DNA of 64,000 bases from Paenibacillus nuruki (GCF_001721045.1 NZ_MDER01000086.1:62001-126000); one strand, 5' to 3'. Counted from the stretch's first letter, positions 43,501 to 51,772 are shown. The notes: generated by a model from the letters alone, not told the origin. Program-made: numbers and translations.

Positions 43501-44313
43501 GTAGCTCAAGCGAAGCCAGCGATCGAACTTACAACAGATGCACAAGGTCAAGTAATGTATACGAACCTGTTATATGGTAAATATACACTGCAAGAAATCA
43601 AAGCACCTGCTGGATATGTTCTTGATCCAACGATTCATAATGTAACGATTGATGCGACTACTCAGAAAAAAGGCAATATGTTATCCATGACGATCACTAA
43701 CGAGAAAACACCTGTTGTGATCCCGCCGGTAACAGAACCACCAGTAGTCACACCACCTGGAGGCGGTGGTGGCGGAACACCTACGACACCAACAACGCCG
43801 ACAACACCAGATGGTTCAACACCAACGACTCCTGGACAACCATCTAACAATGACGATGATGATGTTCCTGGTGGACGTGTAGAGCCTACACCGGATGATC
43901 CATTTGCAACGGTTCCAGTAAATGATGATCCGATTCCGCAAGGTAATACAGAACCAACACCGGATTCACCAACACAGCCGTCACAACCAGGGAATGAGCC
44001 GTCAACGCCGGTAAGCAACAATCCAACACCGGGTTCACCATCAGACCCAGAGGTTCCGATCAATGATGATCCGATCCCTCAAGGTAATGTACCTGTGACA
44101 CCGGACAAAGATATTCCGGTTAACGATGATCCGATTCCTAAAGGAACAGTACCAACGAATCCGTCTAACCCAACAAGCACACCTGATGTGGATCGTTTGC
44201 CACAAACAGGTGAGTCCAGTAACATGCCTTTCTGGTTAGCTGGATCTGCATTATTATTGTTTGGATTGTTGATGAGACGTATGCAACACAACAAACAAAA
44301 TCGTTCTAAATAA
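40573..44313 (+). CDS. LPXTG wall-anchored adhesin with six Ig-like domains and a SpaA domain
   Basis: A 1246-residue surface protein. A signal peptide (1-31) is followed by a Ser/Thr/Pro-rich stretch (32-108). About six ~135-residue beta domains run from 110 to 935; the later five each open with a Lys-Gly/Asn and W-x-V/I-x-x-N signature (KKGEVQKNQQVNWTVDVN, then near 391, 525, 663 and 805). They look like collagen-binding-type adhesin domains. A SpaA/Cna_B domain (951-1045, VQKVDKDDKSLPLEDATFKL ... YTLQEIKAPAGY) has the Lys and Glu for an isopeptide bond. A Pro/Thr-rich wall spacer with three DDPIP(Q/K)G repeats leads to LPQTG at 1209-1213, a membrane helix and a basic tail. The start follows AAGGGGATATTAG. 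No sortase gene is in the window. Confidence 0.92.
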   Translation: MKTAKQISAFVLSLILMFHLLVGATSTIYAADTTPASPESTDSSQAVQSGSTDATSNNSQSTVQSDTYAPTDGSGSGSNGSTGDPSTTPPTDPTTTTPAAPDPAPVANSQSILTNVTIVDANNNVIDMVKNPDYQIEAGAPVSLIYQWQLPDNGSYKAGSTFEFDIPSAFKLYNDINNVPLSFDGDSVGSFNVTTKGHVTMTFNKFVEEHSQIGGMLQVNTEFSKEILTGSTEVKIPFPINGADQVIVVFIKPQKGTAISKKGEVQKNQQVNWTVDVNTNLKHVQNGVLTDPIPAGLTLDPNSIHVYELNVNVDGSTKVGQEITSGYQLTTNPADFKIAFDQSIRSAYRVTYSTSVDKGTQTSYTNTATLTSDVESVKASATVSVKRGEFLSKNVVGYDDKTRTISWAINYNMNEQPISQAKALLKDRFNGTQQFLQNTFKVVNVTTGTTMVEGTDYTLTPVTNDKGTNGFDLQFNSDITSGYTITYQTQATGRVYTDEKVINKVTSDGTSEQAGQNLQSTIFVKTLADANYSSKIATWKLVVNRDGYTMSNVAINDYFTNGGLEFLPSTLVIRKADGSKLPTAAYTVTTSNAKSGFDIKFAQDVTEQLTIQYGTTFNNDWKIDKTKPEFYNGAKLTWTENGTPRSQTTEARFWPDNMTVNNGSKEGVYNATTKEITWTIKANYNKKELPNAVITDTLESGQTYVPGSLEVNNLNILGWWNGTSKGSTVDPSAYTFTAPTAENTNVLKLAFNNTIKTPYWITFKTTLENQVIESNIHNEAVLRSGNDYYPWAAVVQIPKGGEYVSKTGTQDGDKINWTVYINRGQSYVENAKIIDTPTTNQMLSASSFHLFAANVASNGGLAKGNELVKDTDYKLAFFAGDAPRFELTFLKPISSAFILEYSSMITASDREKVSNSVAFTGNGIKTGTLVTQEEIEVRTSSGSGTGSGVVGKLSVQKVDKDDKSLPLEDATFKLQDVAQAKPAIELTTDAQGQVMYTNLLYGKYTLQEIKAPAGYVLDPTIHNVTIDATTQKKGNMLSMTITNEKTPVVIPPVTEPPVVTPPGGGGGGTPTTPTTPTTPDGSTPTTPGQPSNNDDDDVPGGRVEPTPDDPFATVPVNDDPIPQGNTEPTPDSPTQPSQPGNEPSTPVSNNPTPGSPSDPEVPINDDPIPQGNVPVTPDKDIPVNDDPIPKGTVPTNPSNPTSTPDVDRLPQTGESSNMPFWLAGSALLLFGLLMRRMQHNKQNRSK

Positions 44314-44343
44314 CAAAATGTAACTTCCGTTACATGAATACAC

Positions 44344-44411
44344 AAAGCCCCTGTGCTAGAACAGATCGATAGCAATTATCGTTTCTGTTCTAAGCCACAG
44401 GGGCTTTTTTT
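44344..44411. terminator. Bidirectional terminator between adhesin and AraC genes
   Basis: AAAGCCCCTGTG pairs with CACAGGGGCTTT and inner TAGAACAGA-type arms extend the stem; T runs on both sides. Confidence 0.9.
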
Positions 44412-44417
44412 GTGCGA

Positions 44418-45230
44418 TTAAGAAGTCAATACGATCGGTTGTAATGTATGTCCCTGGCGAAATGTCGATGGATTGACACCAAAGTGCTCAGCAAATTTAC
44501 GGGAAAAATAAGTCTGTGAATTGAAGCCTACTTCATAGGCAATTTCATTAATATACTGCGGAGTGAAACGCAACAGATATTCAGCTTGTTCTAGTCTCAT
44601 ACGTGTAACCGTGTCGACGATCGTCTCCCCTGTCTCTGCTTTGTATAGATGTAATAATCGCGAAGGCGAAAGGCAGACATGCTGTGCAAGATGCTCGATA
44701 CGTATGTCTTCTTTGTAGTGTTCTTTCAAGTAATGAATGATCTCTGTAATTCTGGAATCGGTACGATCTTCTTGAGGCTCATAGTATACCGTAATCGATA
44801 GTAAAATTTCGCTAAGGGTATGAAAAGAAAGTTCATTATCATATCTGCTCACAGGCTCTGTGCAATATTCAAGCAGTCGTTCAAAGGCATGTTGGACACG
44901 TGAAGCTAAAATAGAATGATCGATTTGTATATGTAGGCTAGGACAGAAATCTTGAATACTTTTGAGTAGAATAGACCATTGAGGATGAGCGGTAAAATAA
45001 CAACAAATGCCTTCCAAACGATGATGTGACGGCTGGCAGACGCTTTTTTGCATACCCGGTGGAATAATATCAATACTTCCTGCACGACATTCCAGACGAT
45101 GATCCTGATCATGAATCATTCCCTGACCGGACAATGTATAAAGAATAACCCATTTCTGTTGTACCTGCGGACGGTAACAAGGCGATGGTCCAGCTAACAA
45201 ATAACGATCAGCCGTTAATTCTGCATACAT
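44418..45230 (-). CDS. AraC-family transcriptional regulator
   Basis: A 270-residue regulator. The N-terminal cupin-like sensor (about 1-130) has WVILYTLSGQGMIHDQDHRLECRAGSIDIIPPGM. The C-terminal pair of helix-turn-helix units is clear: IRIEHLAQHVCLSPSRLLHLYKAETGET and INEIAYEVGFNSQTYFSRKFAEHFGVNPSTFR. It resembles sugar-responsive AraC regulators. The start follows GAAAGGGG. No sugar operon adjoins it on its own strand; the target may be distant. Confidence 0.9.
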   Translation of the reverse strand: MYAELTADRYLLAGPSPCYRPQVQQKWVILYTLSGQGMIHDQDHRLECRAGSIDIIPPGMQKSVCQPSHHRLEGICCYFTAHPQWSILLKSIQDFCPSLHIQIDHSILASRVQHAFERLLEYCTEPVSRYDNELSFHTLSEILLSITVYYEPQEDRTDSRITEIIHYLKEHYKEDIRIEHLAQHVCLSPSRLLHLYKAETGETIVDTVTRMRLEQAEYLLRFTPQYINEIAYEVGFNSQTYFSRKFAEHFGVNPSTFRQGHTLQPIVLTS

Positions 45231-45287
45231 AGTAATACCCCTTTCCTTGTGATGATTACAGAATATACAGTCTCCTTCTCCAATAAA

Positions 45288-45301
45288 TGTAAGCGCTTTA
45301 T
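45288..45301 (-). promoter_or_regulatory. Possible CcpA (cre) site upstream of araC-type gene
   Basis: TGTAAGCGCTTTAT has the cre core but two mismatches at its right end. It lies ~60 bp before the gene, a position suited to catabolite repression. Confidence 0.35.
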
Positions 45302-45360
45302 TTCGATGATATCTGAATTGTTAACGTCTGACAAGAGGGAAATTACGCAGTGCCGTATAA

Positions 45361-45395
45361 AAAAAGCGCAATCCTTTGGATAAGGATTGCACTTT
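45361..45395 (-). terminator. Terminator after the disulfide oxidoreductase gene
   Basis: GCAATCCTT and AAGGATTGC form a 9-bp stem; seven T residues follow on the minus strand. Confidence 0.85.
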
Positions 45396-45415
45396 ATAGA
45401 TCTTTTTAATACTGA

Positions 45416-46786
45416 CTATTCTTCTAAAAAGTACGATAGATCAGACATCGCTGTCGGATAACCATAGATTGTTTTTTTCCATTCATCAATATCCAGATCG
45501 AATTGAATCGCTGTTGCAAAATGATTAATCAAATCATCTGCTTCTCCGCTTAATATATGAGCACCTAGTACTCGTCTTGCTTGCGTATCTATAATGACTT
45601 TGATGCGAGCATGTTTTTCATTGGTTCGTTTGTAGGTGTACCATGAGGAAGTATCCATATCGTTTATTTTGATATGATCACCTAACTTTTGCGCTTCTTC
45701 AACAGTCATACCAACCGATGCTAACTTGGGAATAGTAAATACGATACTTGGCATCACTTTGTAATTCGGTATTTGCACATTGTGTTGAAGCAAATTCGCT
45801 CGTACCGCTTGAGACTCCATCCCTGCAATCGGAGTGAGTGGTAATCCTTTGGTTGCTGCTACATCACCAGCCGCATAGACACGTGGATTACTGGTACTTT
45901 GCAAATACTCATTCACCGTTATTCCTTGTTTCTCTGAATCAATATTGGCTTGATCCAGCCCAAGCTTATCGATATTAGGTACACGTCCTGCACCGTGGAT
46001 CACCAGACCACATTCGATCTGTACCGATTTTTCTTGTTCATTAGATTTCTGCACAGCCTGTACGCTGTATTGATGTTCTGCTGTCTGCTTGATCGCTTGA
46101 ATCTCTGTATTCAGATGAAATTGGATACCGACTTCTCGTGAACGCTTCATCAATTCATCCACTAAATCAGGATCAAAATGACTCAGTGGTTGTTCTCCAT
46201 GATGGATGATATGTACTTCGGCTCCTGCTCTTACCGCAATATGAGCGAATTCCATCGAAATATAACCTCCACCGACAAATACAATCGTAGACGGCAATTG
46301 TTCCAAACTCAGAAAATCATCGCTGTTGCCTAGATACTGCTCTCCTTCAATCGATAATGGAGCAGGCTTAGCACCCGTTGCGATCAAGATATGTTTGCCT
46401 TTCAGCTGATCGTCTCCTACTTGAACGGTATCTTCATTGATAAACGAAGCAAATCCGTGGAAAGTCTCTACACCCGCATCCTTTAATTTCTGTTCATGAG
46501 CAGGAGGAATATCTTCGACAAATGTTTCTTTAAAAGCCATCAGGTCTGCCCAGTTGATCGTCGGCTGATCTTGTACCCCTTTGCCACGCATTCGTTCGTT
46601 CCAATCAATAATCTCAGCCGCACCAACCAGAACCTTCTTCGGATCGCATCCACGAAGCGCACAAGTGCCACCGTAAGCTCTAGAATCAATAATCGCCACC
46701 TTCCAGTCCTCTTTGCTACAAGCGATGGCTACACCCGCTCCTGCGCTACCTGTTCCAATAACAATCAGGTCATATTGCTTCTCCAT
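45416..46786 (-). CDS. Pyridine nucleotide-disulfide oxidoreductase
   Basis: About 456 residues. The FAD fold is DLIVIGTGSAGAGVAIAC and the redox-active disulfide is YGGTCALRGCDPKKVLVGAAE (C-x4-C as in glutathione or mercuric reductases). The NAD(P) fold IVFVGGGYISMEFAHIAVRAG and the FAD motif VYAAGDVAATKGLPLTPIAG follow. The usual C-terminal His-Pro active-site pair of glutathione reductase is not evident (ends IYGYPTAMSDLSYFL), so the disulfide partner is unclear. I use the ATG at 46786, eight bases after AAGGGGG; an ATG at 46792 is also possible. Confidence 0.88.
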   Translation of the reverse strand: MEKQYDLIVIGTGSAGAGVAIACSKEDWKVAIIDSRAYGGTCALRGCDPKKVLVGAAEIIDWNERMRGKGVQDQPTINWADLMAFKETFVEDIPPAHEQKLKDAGVETFHGFASFINEDTVQVGDDQLKGKHILIATGAKPAPLSIEGEQYLGNSDDFLSLEQLPSTIVFVGGGYISMEFAHIAVRAGAEVHIIHHGEQPLSHFDPDLVDELMKRSREVGIQFHLNTEIQAIKQTAEHQYSVQAVQKSNEQEKSVQIECGLVIHGAGRVPNIDKLGLDQANIDSEKQGITVNEYLQSTSNPRVYAAGDVAATKGLPLTPIAGMESQAVRANLLQHNVQIPNYKVMPSIVFTIPKLASVGMTVEEAQKLGDHIKINDMDTSSWYTYKRTNEKHARIKVIIDTQARRVLGAHILSGEADDLINHFATAIQFDLDIDEWKKTIYGYPTAMSDLSYFLEE

Positions 46787-46792
46787 CTTCAT

Positions 46793-47176
46793 TTCCCCCT
46801 TGAGTCTTATTTATATATAACTTGTCGCAATATTGGTCTATGAATAACAGTCTCTTTAATACTTTAAACCTTAAAACAAGATAGCAATCTACCACGGTTT
46901 GTTAACGATTATTATTATTTTTAAAATATGGATAAATTAGTATTGGTTTTTTTCAATTTACGTGTTAAATTTTCAACATAATCATTTTATATACTGCCAA
47001 ACGCTAGATTCGAAATGTAAGATATTTTGCCTCGCAAAAATCATTTCTTATAGAACTCGATCGCGTTTCTGTTGCCAAACGCTGATTGTCAGATATTTTG
47101 CGTTGCAAAAATCATTTTTGATTGCATGGGGTCGCGTTTATACTGCCAAACGCTAGATAAAAGGGGATTATCACAG
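46793..47176. other. Intergenic region with tandem palindromic repeats
   Basis: Divergent promoter region between the oxidoreductase gene and the first secreted paralogue. Its right half (46990-47158) is a tandem duplication with nested palindromes; the left half is AT-rich with nothing recognised. Confidence 0.7.
46990..47158 (+). repeat. Tandem repeat array with two kinds of palindrome
   Basis: TATACTGCCAAACGCTAGAT occurs exactly at 46990-47009 and 47139-47158, with a partial copy at 47074. AGATATTTTGC-N3-GCAAAAATCATTT occurs at 47020-47046 and 47091-47117, each holding the palindrome TTTTGC-N3-GCAAAA. GCGTTT-N8-AAACGC occurs at 47063-47082 and 47134-47153. Both palindromes recur with a 71-bp period, just before the start of the first paralogue. 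Confidence 0.8.
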
Positions 47177-47833
47177 ATGAATAGAAAACTCATGCTTACA
47201 CTGGTGCTAACAGCTGTTCTGACAGGTTCTAATTTGATGTTTGCAAGCGCTACCTATGCGGCTACGGATACTGATTTACCGGATGGCACGTATACGATGG
47301 ATCTGGAAACGATGGCTTCTTCATTCTCTTCTTCTTCGCTAGATGACAGTACAGAAGTTGTAGACGAAGACACATATGAAGATAGTGAAAGTGTAGACGA
47401 TCTGGACCCTGCTCTCGTTGAAGAAGCTTCTCAGCTTTTAGAGTATAGTGATCAGATGGCTCCGTTGTTGGAGTATGAGAAAAAGGCATGGACAGCTTAT
47501 TACAAAAATGATTATGTAACTAGCAGCAATCGCAAGCAAGAATATCTGCTTGTCACCAATACGATTATCCCAAATTACAAAAAATTCTTAACTGGCATCA
47601 GACAAATCAAACCGGTTAATCCTGAGCTGGCTAAGATGCATGCTAAATATATAAAAGGCGCTACTATTGAAATGGAAGCCTTTGTTTTATTCCAAAAATA
47701 TGTATCCAAAACCAAATTAAATGATGATATACTGAACAAGTCTAATGCTAAACTAGATGTAGGCGGCGATTTGTTGCTTCAATTTGATAAAGAAATGGAA
47801 GCTTATATTTCCAAATTCCTACCTGCACAATAA
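47177..47833 (+). CDS. Secreted helical protein, four-paralogue family, copy 1
   Basis: A 218-residue exported protein of a family I do not recognise. A signal peptide (1-29, ending SATYAA) is followed by an acidic Ser/Asp/Glu linker (about 30-75). The helical core contains the family motifs: LEYEKKA, SNRKQEY, NTIIPNYKKFLTGIRQIKP, then AKMHAKYIKGATIEMEAFVLF and QKYVSKTKL, ending FDKEMEAYISKF. No lipobox, wall anchor or catalytic motif is seen, so it is probably free outside the cell. The start follows AAGGGG with 10-base spacing. The second copy follows after 59 bp and is likely co-transcribed. Confidence 0.85.
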   Translation: MNRKLMLTLVLTAVLTGSNLMFASATYAATDTDLPDGTYTMDLETMASSFSSSSLDDSTEVVDEDTYEDSESVDDLDPALVEEASQLLEYSDQMAPLLEYEKKAWTAYYKNDYVTSSNRKQEYLLVTNTIIPNYKKFLTGIRQIKPVNPELAKMHAKYIKGATIEMEAFVLFQKYVSKTKLNDDILNKSNAKLDVGGDLLLQFDKEMEAYISKFLPAQ

Positions 47834-47892
47834 ACCTTAGCATGTGAATATATCCAAATCGTACTTTACACACTAAGGGGCTATTATTACTC

Positions 47893-48495
47893 ATGAACAA
47901 AAAGAATTTATGTACAGCATTACTTGCTTTTCTACTGATCGCTACTCCTTTGATGCCTACTGCTTCTGCCTTCGCAGCCGAAGATACCACTTCGACAGAT
48001 TCAACAGACAGTGAATGGATCTCAGAGGACAATAGTACAAATGTAGATGAAGATACGTATACTGACGAAGATATCGATCCTGCTTTGTTAGAAGAATACG
48101 AGCAATTGTTAGATTATGCAGATGACGTTGCGGTCTTGGCTGATTATGAGAACAAGTCGGTAGACAAACTCAATACGTTTAACGGATTCGGTACTTCTAA
48201 CCGTAAACCTGCTTATACTGCACTGACCAAGACGATTATCCCGAACTATACTTTGTTTTTAAAAGGCATGAAAAAGATCAAAACCAACAATAAAGAAATA
48301 GCTTCTATGCACAAAGTGTACATTAAAGGAGCTTCTCTCAATCTGCAAGGGATGAAATTAATCAAAAAAGGATTATCTACTTCTAAAGTGAATTACACCT
48401 CTGTCCAAAAAGGAATTAATCTGATCGGGCAAGGTGGCGACTTAGTAGAGCAATTCAATGATCGATTTGCAAATTATATTGTTAAGTTTGAATAA
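47893..48495 (+). CDS. Secreted helical protein, four-paralogue family, copy 2
   Basis: A 200-residue exported paralogue. The signal peptide ends ASAFAA; the linker is acidic with the shared VDEDTY motif. The core has LADYENKS, SNRKPAYTALTKTIIPNYTLFLKGMKKIK, then SMHKVYIKGASLNLQGMKL. Its later helix (IKKGLSTSKVNYTSV) has diverged from the QKYVSK motif of the others, making it the most distant copy. The start follows AAGGGG with 12-base spacing. It ends in a terminator shared with the convergent DUF1292 gene. Confidence 0.85.
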   Translation: MNKKNLCTALLAFLLIATPLMPTASAFAAEDTTSTDSTDSEWISEDNSTNVDEDTYTDEDIDPALLEEYEQLLDYADDVAVLADYENKSVDKLNTFNGFGTSNRKPAYTALTKTIIPNYTLFLKGMKKIKTNNKEIASMHKVYIKGASLNLQGMKLIKKGLSTSKVNYTSVQKGINLIGQGGDLVEQFNDRFANYIVKFE

Positions 48496-48499
48496 ATAA

Positions 48500-48545
48500 A
48501 AATAAAGCCTTCCTCTACATCTATGAGGAGGGCTTTATTTTTATT
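48500..48545. terminator. Bidirectional terminator after paralogue 2
   Basis: AAATAAAGCCTTCCTC pairs with GAGGAGGGCTTTATTT around a short loop; T runs on both sides. Confidence 0.88.
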
Positions 48546-48893
48546 CTACTTATCGGTAGGATTGTCTTTATTTAACTGAATAATAACTTCATACACTTGC
48601 CCCATGCGTTCCCATTCTTCATCATCGGTAATATGATTTAAGAAAAATTCATCTTCTTCCTCATCATATTCGACTTTCAAAATCGTACCATCTAGCGGAG
48701 AAGGTTCTTTATGTAACAAAAGAGCATATGGAATCTGATCATACGTAAACGTTTTGACAATCATCATATCATGTTCATTACCTTGTTCGTCCAATATGAG
48801 AAACCCTTTTTGAAATGCTTCGTCTTCTAGCAATCCAAGATCATCACGGAATTGCCCTAGTTCGATCGGAAAGTTGTTGTGGTTACTCATCAT
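48546..48893 (-). CDS. DUF1292 family protein
   Basis: A 115-residue acidic cytoplasmic protein. FLILDEQGNEHDMMIVKTFTYDQIPYALLLH followed by VEYDEEEDEFFLNHITDDEEWERMGQVYE is the DUF1292 (YrzB-like) domain. The start follows GAGGAGAGAAAA. In Firmicutes such proteins often lie near yrrK/yrzL, but not here; the function is unknown. Confidence 0.88.
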   Translation of the reverse strand: MMSNHNNFPIELGQFRDDLGLLEDEAFQKGFLILDEQGNEHDMMIVKTFTYDQIPYALLLHKEPSPLDGTILKVEYDEEEDEFFLNHITDDEEWERMGQVYEVIIQLNKDNPTDK

Positions 48894-48979
48894 TTTTCTC
48901 TCCTCAGATATACAGATATTGTAATGTCACATCGCCATGTTAGCATCATCCCGACGTAGCGTCAATCCAACCGATCCGA

Positions 48980-50179
48980 TTACAACTCCATCTGTTGCAA
49001 AATCATTACAGCAGCGCCTACAGCAACAGCGCGTTCTTGTAACACGCCTTTGGAGAAGATGGGCTGGTAACTATCATCATACCCTACTTTCTTGCGAGCC
49101 ACAGCTATGGCTTGTTCATAATAAGAAGGATTGGCATTAATCAGAGCTCCGCCAAGGATCACTTTCTCTGGTAGTAGAATATGAATAATATTGGCAAGAC
49201 CAATCCCCATATAACCAGCAGAACGAGCAAATAACTCTTGTAGAAAAATATTCCCTTGATTCAGCCCTGTAATCAACGTATCAAAATGAACTTGTTCCGG
49301 TCTTAAATCTTCTGCGGCTTCCCAGATATCCATGCCAAGCTTCATCCGTTGCCGAACTTGTTGTTCTAACGCTTGAACCGAAGCAAAAGCTTCTAATGCT
49401 CCATAATTTCCTTGATCATGAAGTCTTTCTCCATCGGTCTGAATAATCATCTGTCCGATAGATCCTTCACGATCTACAGCCCCACGTACCAATTGTCCAC
49501 CTGACATCATAGCAGAACGAATCCCTGCTCCTACATTCACAAATAACATATGTTGCATGTTCTCATCTCGAACTGCCCAGTGTTCGCCGATCAAAGCTGT
49601 ATTCGCTCCATTTTCAAGCACAGCCATCAGTCCTGTACGTTCATTCAGCATCTGGCAGATCGCAACATTTTTCCAACCGTTCGCCGGAAAATAAACAGGG
49701 TTCAAAATGATCCCTTTTTCTCGATCTAGAGGGCCGACTGCACCAATCCCTATACCGATAATCTGACTCCATGTTAATTGATAATCATTCAACATCCAGT
49801 CGATACGTTCTTCCACATAATCGACTAAGCGTTCTGGTGTCATATGTTCATCCATAAACCAGCGATACGAAGCAATCGTGTTCATCTGAAGATCGTATAA
49901 TCCTAGCACCGAATAGACACGAGAAATCTCCAATCCCAAAATATAACGATGAGTGGGATCGATCCGATATAATGTAGGTCGCCGTCCACCTGTCGATTGT
50001 CCTTGACCTGATTCACTGATCCATCCTTCTCGTACCAGTTCATCGAGAATACGATTCAGACTACTACTGGTAATATCCATTTCTTGCAACAACTCGGTTT
50101 TGGAAATCTGGTCTTGCACTGCTATACGATCATAGACTTGCCGTTTGACCATTTTCATTGGAAATTGAAATGTATTCAT
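48980..50179 (-). CDS. ROK-family transcriptional regulator with degenerate kinase domain
   Basis: A 399-residue protein. The N-terminal winged helix (SKTELLQEMDITSSSLNRILDELVREGWISE) is followed by a ROK domain starting ILGLEISRVYSVLGLYD. The ATP-binding DxGxT of active ROK kinases is replaced, the catalytic NDAN motif reads ENGANTALIGEHW (Asp lost), and the zinc-binding CxCGxxGC cluster is absent. It is therefore most likely a sugar-sensing repressor of NagC/XylR type without kinase activity. The start follows AGAAGGGAAGAACGT. Divergent from the chromate transporter pair; its targets are not obvious. Confidence 0.88.
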   Translation of the reverse strand: MNTFQFPMKMVKRQVYDRIAVQDQISKTELLQEMDITSSSLNRILDELVREGWISESGQGQSTGGRRPTLYRIDPTHRYILGLEISRVYSVLGLYDLQMNTIASYRWFMDEHMTPERLVDYVEERIDWMLNDYQLTWSQIIGIGIGAVGPLDREKGIILNPVYFPANGWKNVAICQMLNERTGLMAVLENGANTALIGEHWAVRDENMQHMLFVNVGAGIRSAMMSGGQLVRGAVDREGSIGQMIIQTDGERLHDQGNYGALEAFASVQALEQQVRQRMKLGMDIWEAAEDLRPEQVHFDTLITGLNQGNIFLQELFARSAGYMGIGLANIIHILLPEKVILGGALINANPSYYEQAIAVARKKVGYDDSYQPIFSKGVLQERAVAVGAAVMILQQMEL

Positions 50180-50499
50180 ACGTTCTTCCCTTCTCTAACA
50201 TTTAGCAGGATACATGTGACATATTTTATAAAAAAAGAGGTAATACCGTAAACGATCTATCCCTCTTCAACTCCGGTTCAAGGTTAAAATCTGCCTTCAT
50301 TGTATCCTGTAAACATCGCCTTCACCACTTTTTATCAATGAGAAAAAAAGAACATGAATACACTTATTTTATAGCCTATTTTCGATTTATAAGCAAACAC
50401 TTTAGCAATGATTAGAAACATTGAACTCCTCACAAGCCAAAGTTTATTTCAAAATGATTAAAAGATGATATACTTGTAATTAAGAGCGGAGTGAAGAAC
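50180..50499. other. Intergenic region between ROK regulator and chromate transporter genes
   Basis: AT-rich divergent promoter region; no gene, riboswitch or clear operator is recognised. Confidence 0.4.
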
Positions 50500-51141
50500 A
50501 TGAAAACAACTAAAACTGAACATCTTCAGTTCAACATACATTTATTATGGAATCTTTTCTGGATTTTTTTCAAAATTGGCCCTGCAACTTTTGGCGGCGG
50601 TTATGCGATGATTCCGATATTGGAAAAAGAAGTGGTGTACAAGCGTAAATGGATTAATGCACAAGACATGAGCGATCTATTGTCGATTGCAGGTTCTGCT
50701 CCTGGCGGTGTAGGAGTGAATGCTTCTACGTTTCTAGGATATCGAATGGGTAAGATTCCCGGAGCGATAGCGGCTGTACTGGGTATTACATTACCTACGT
50801 TTTTTATCGTATTTGCTTTAAGCGCTTTTTATTCTTTTTTTCAAGATCAACCTAAAGTACAAGCGGCTTTTCAAGGGATTCATGGCGCTGTGATCGGGCT
50901 GATTGCTGTTGCGGCTTATCGGATGGGTAAAAATGCACTCTTTGATCGCTCTACGATTGTTGTTGCGATTGGCGCACTCATTACACTGCTGATCACCGGT
51001 CTGAATCCGATCTTTATGATTCTTTTCGGACTTGGAATAGGGATCTTAATTATTCAAGCCAAAAAGAAACTAGGCATGACCACACGTACTGAAAAAGCCA
51101 CCCATGATCATATTCCACCGACGATTGAGTATTATATCTAA
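50500..51141 (+). CDS. Chromate transporter, N-half subunit (CHR domain)
   Basis: About 213 residues with five to six membrane segments. FFKIGPATFGGGYAMIPILEKEVV and IAGSAPGGVGVNASTFLGYRM are CHR-domain signatures. Short ChrA proteins come as pairs of one-domain subunits in Bacilli (for example YwrA/YwrB), and the second half is 12 bp downstream. They export chromate or take part in sulfate-like anion exchange. The ATG at 50500 follows GGAGTGAAGAAC; a GTG three codons earlier overlaps that site. Not a broken gene: both halves are intact. Confidence 0.9.
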   Translation: MKTTKTEHLQFNIHLLWNLFWIFFKIGPATFGGGYAMIPILEKEVVYKRKWINAQDMSDLLSIAGSAPGGVGVNASTFLGYRMGKIPGAIAAVLGITLPTFFIVFALSAFYSFFQDQPKVQAAFQGIHGAVIGLIAVAAYRMGKNALFDRSTIVVAIGALITLLITGLNPIFMILFGLGIGILIIQAKKKLGMTTRTEKATHDHIPPTIEYYI

Positions 51142-51153
51142 GGGGGAGATATC

Positions 51154-51690
51154 ATGTTATTATGGCAATTATTTTTAAGCTTTTTAAAAATTGGCTTTAG
51201 CTCATTCGGTGGCGGTTATGCTGTGATTCCGATGATCCAGTATGAATCTAGCCGATACGGATGGCTAACCGATGCACAATTTCAAAGTACAGTCTCCCTT
51301 GCTGGAATGTCCCCCGGACCGATTGCTACCAATAGTGCAACCTTGATTGGCTATGAGACCGCAGGCTTAACAGGAGCTATTGTAGCGACGACAGGGATCG
51401 TACTTCCTTCGCTGATTGTTGTGATTATCATTGCAGCGTTCTTTTACCGAATCCATTCGAATAGGTGGGTCAAATCATCCTTTTACGGATTACGCCCTAT
51501 TATTACCGGATTGATTGCTTACGCAGCGATCCATTTTGGTCTGTCTAATCATGCTGAAGTTGTCATGAGCTGCACAACACTAGCGACTTTACTGATTGGT
51601 GTTGCCGCATTCTGGGCTATTGTTAAGTACAAGCTTCATCCTTTAATGGTGATTGCAGGTTCAGCAGTTATTGGGATTGTGTTATTTTAG
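51154..51690 (+). CDS. Chromate transporter, C-half subunit (CHR domain)
   Basis: A 178-residue partner with five to six membrane helices. FLKIGFSSFGGGYAVIPMIQYESSRYGW and LAGMSPGPIATNSATLIGYETAGL repeat the CHR motifs in the inverted-pair form. The start follows AAGGGGGAGATATC. It probably pairs with the upstream subunit as a heterodimer. Confidence 0.9.
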   Translation: MLLWQLFLSFLKIGFSSFGGGYAVIPMIQYESSRYGWLTDAQFQSTVSLAGMSPGPIATNSATLIGYETAGLTGAIVATTGIVLPSLIVVIIIAAFFYRIHSNRWVKSSFYGLRPIITGLIAYAAIHFGLSNHAEVVMSCTTLATLLIGVAAFWAIVKYKLHPLMVIAGSAVIGIVLF

Positions 51691-51772
51691 TGTTACCTCT
51701 TGGCGAACCTTTTCTGATATGATACCTTTATAAATGGATTTTTATAGAAAAAAAGGTACAAAGGAGACTTTA

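Noticed and set aside
43662-44063. Minus-strand frame of 133 codons in the adhesin wall-spacer region
   Set aside because: A mirror of the Pro/Thr/Gly-rich repetitive coding sequence; no start signal.
46990-47158. A second CRISPR array
   Set aside because: Repeat units are 71-79 bp with palindromes throughout and no unique spacers of constant size.
50500-51690. Chromate transporter as a frameshifted single gene
   Set aside because: Each half has its own ribosome site and complete CHR domain; two-subunit ChrA pairs are normal in Bacilli.
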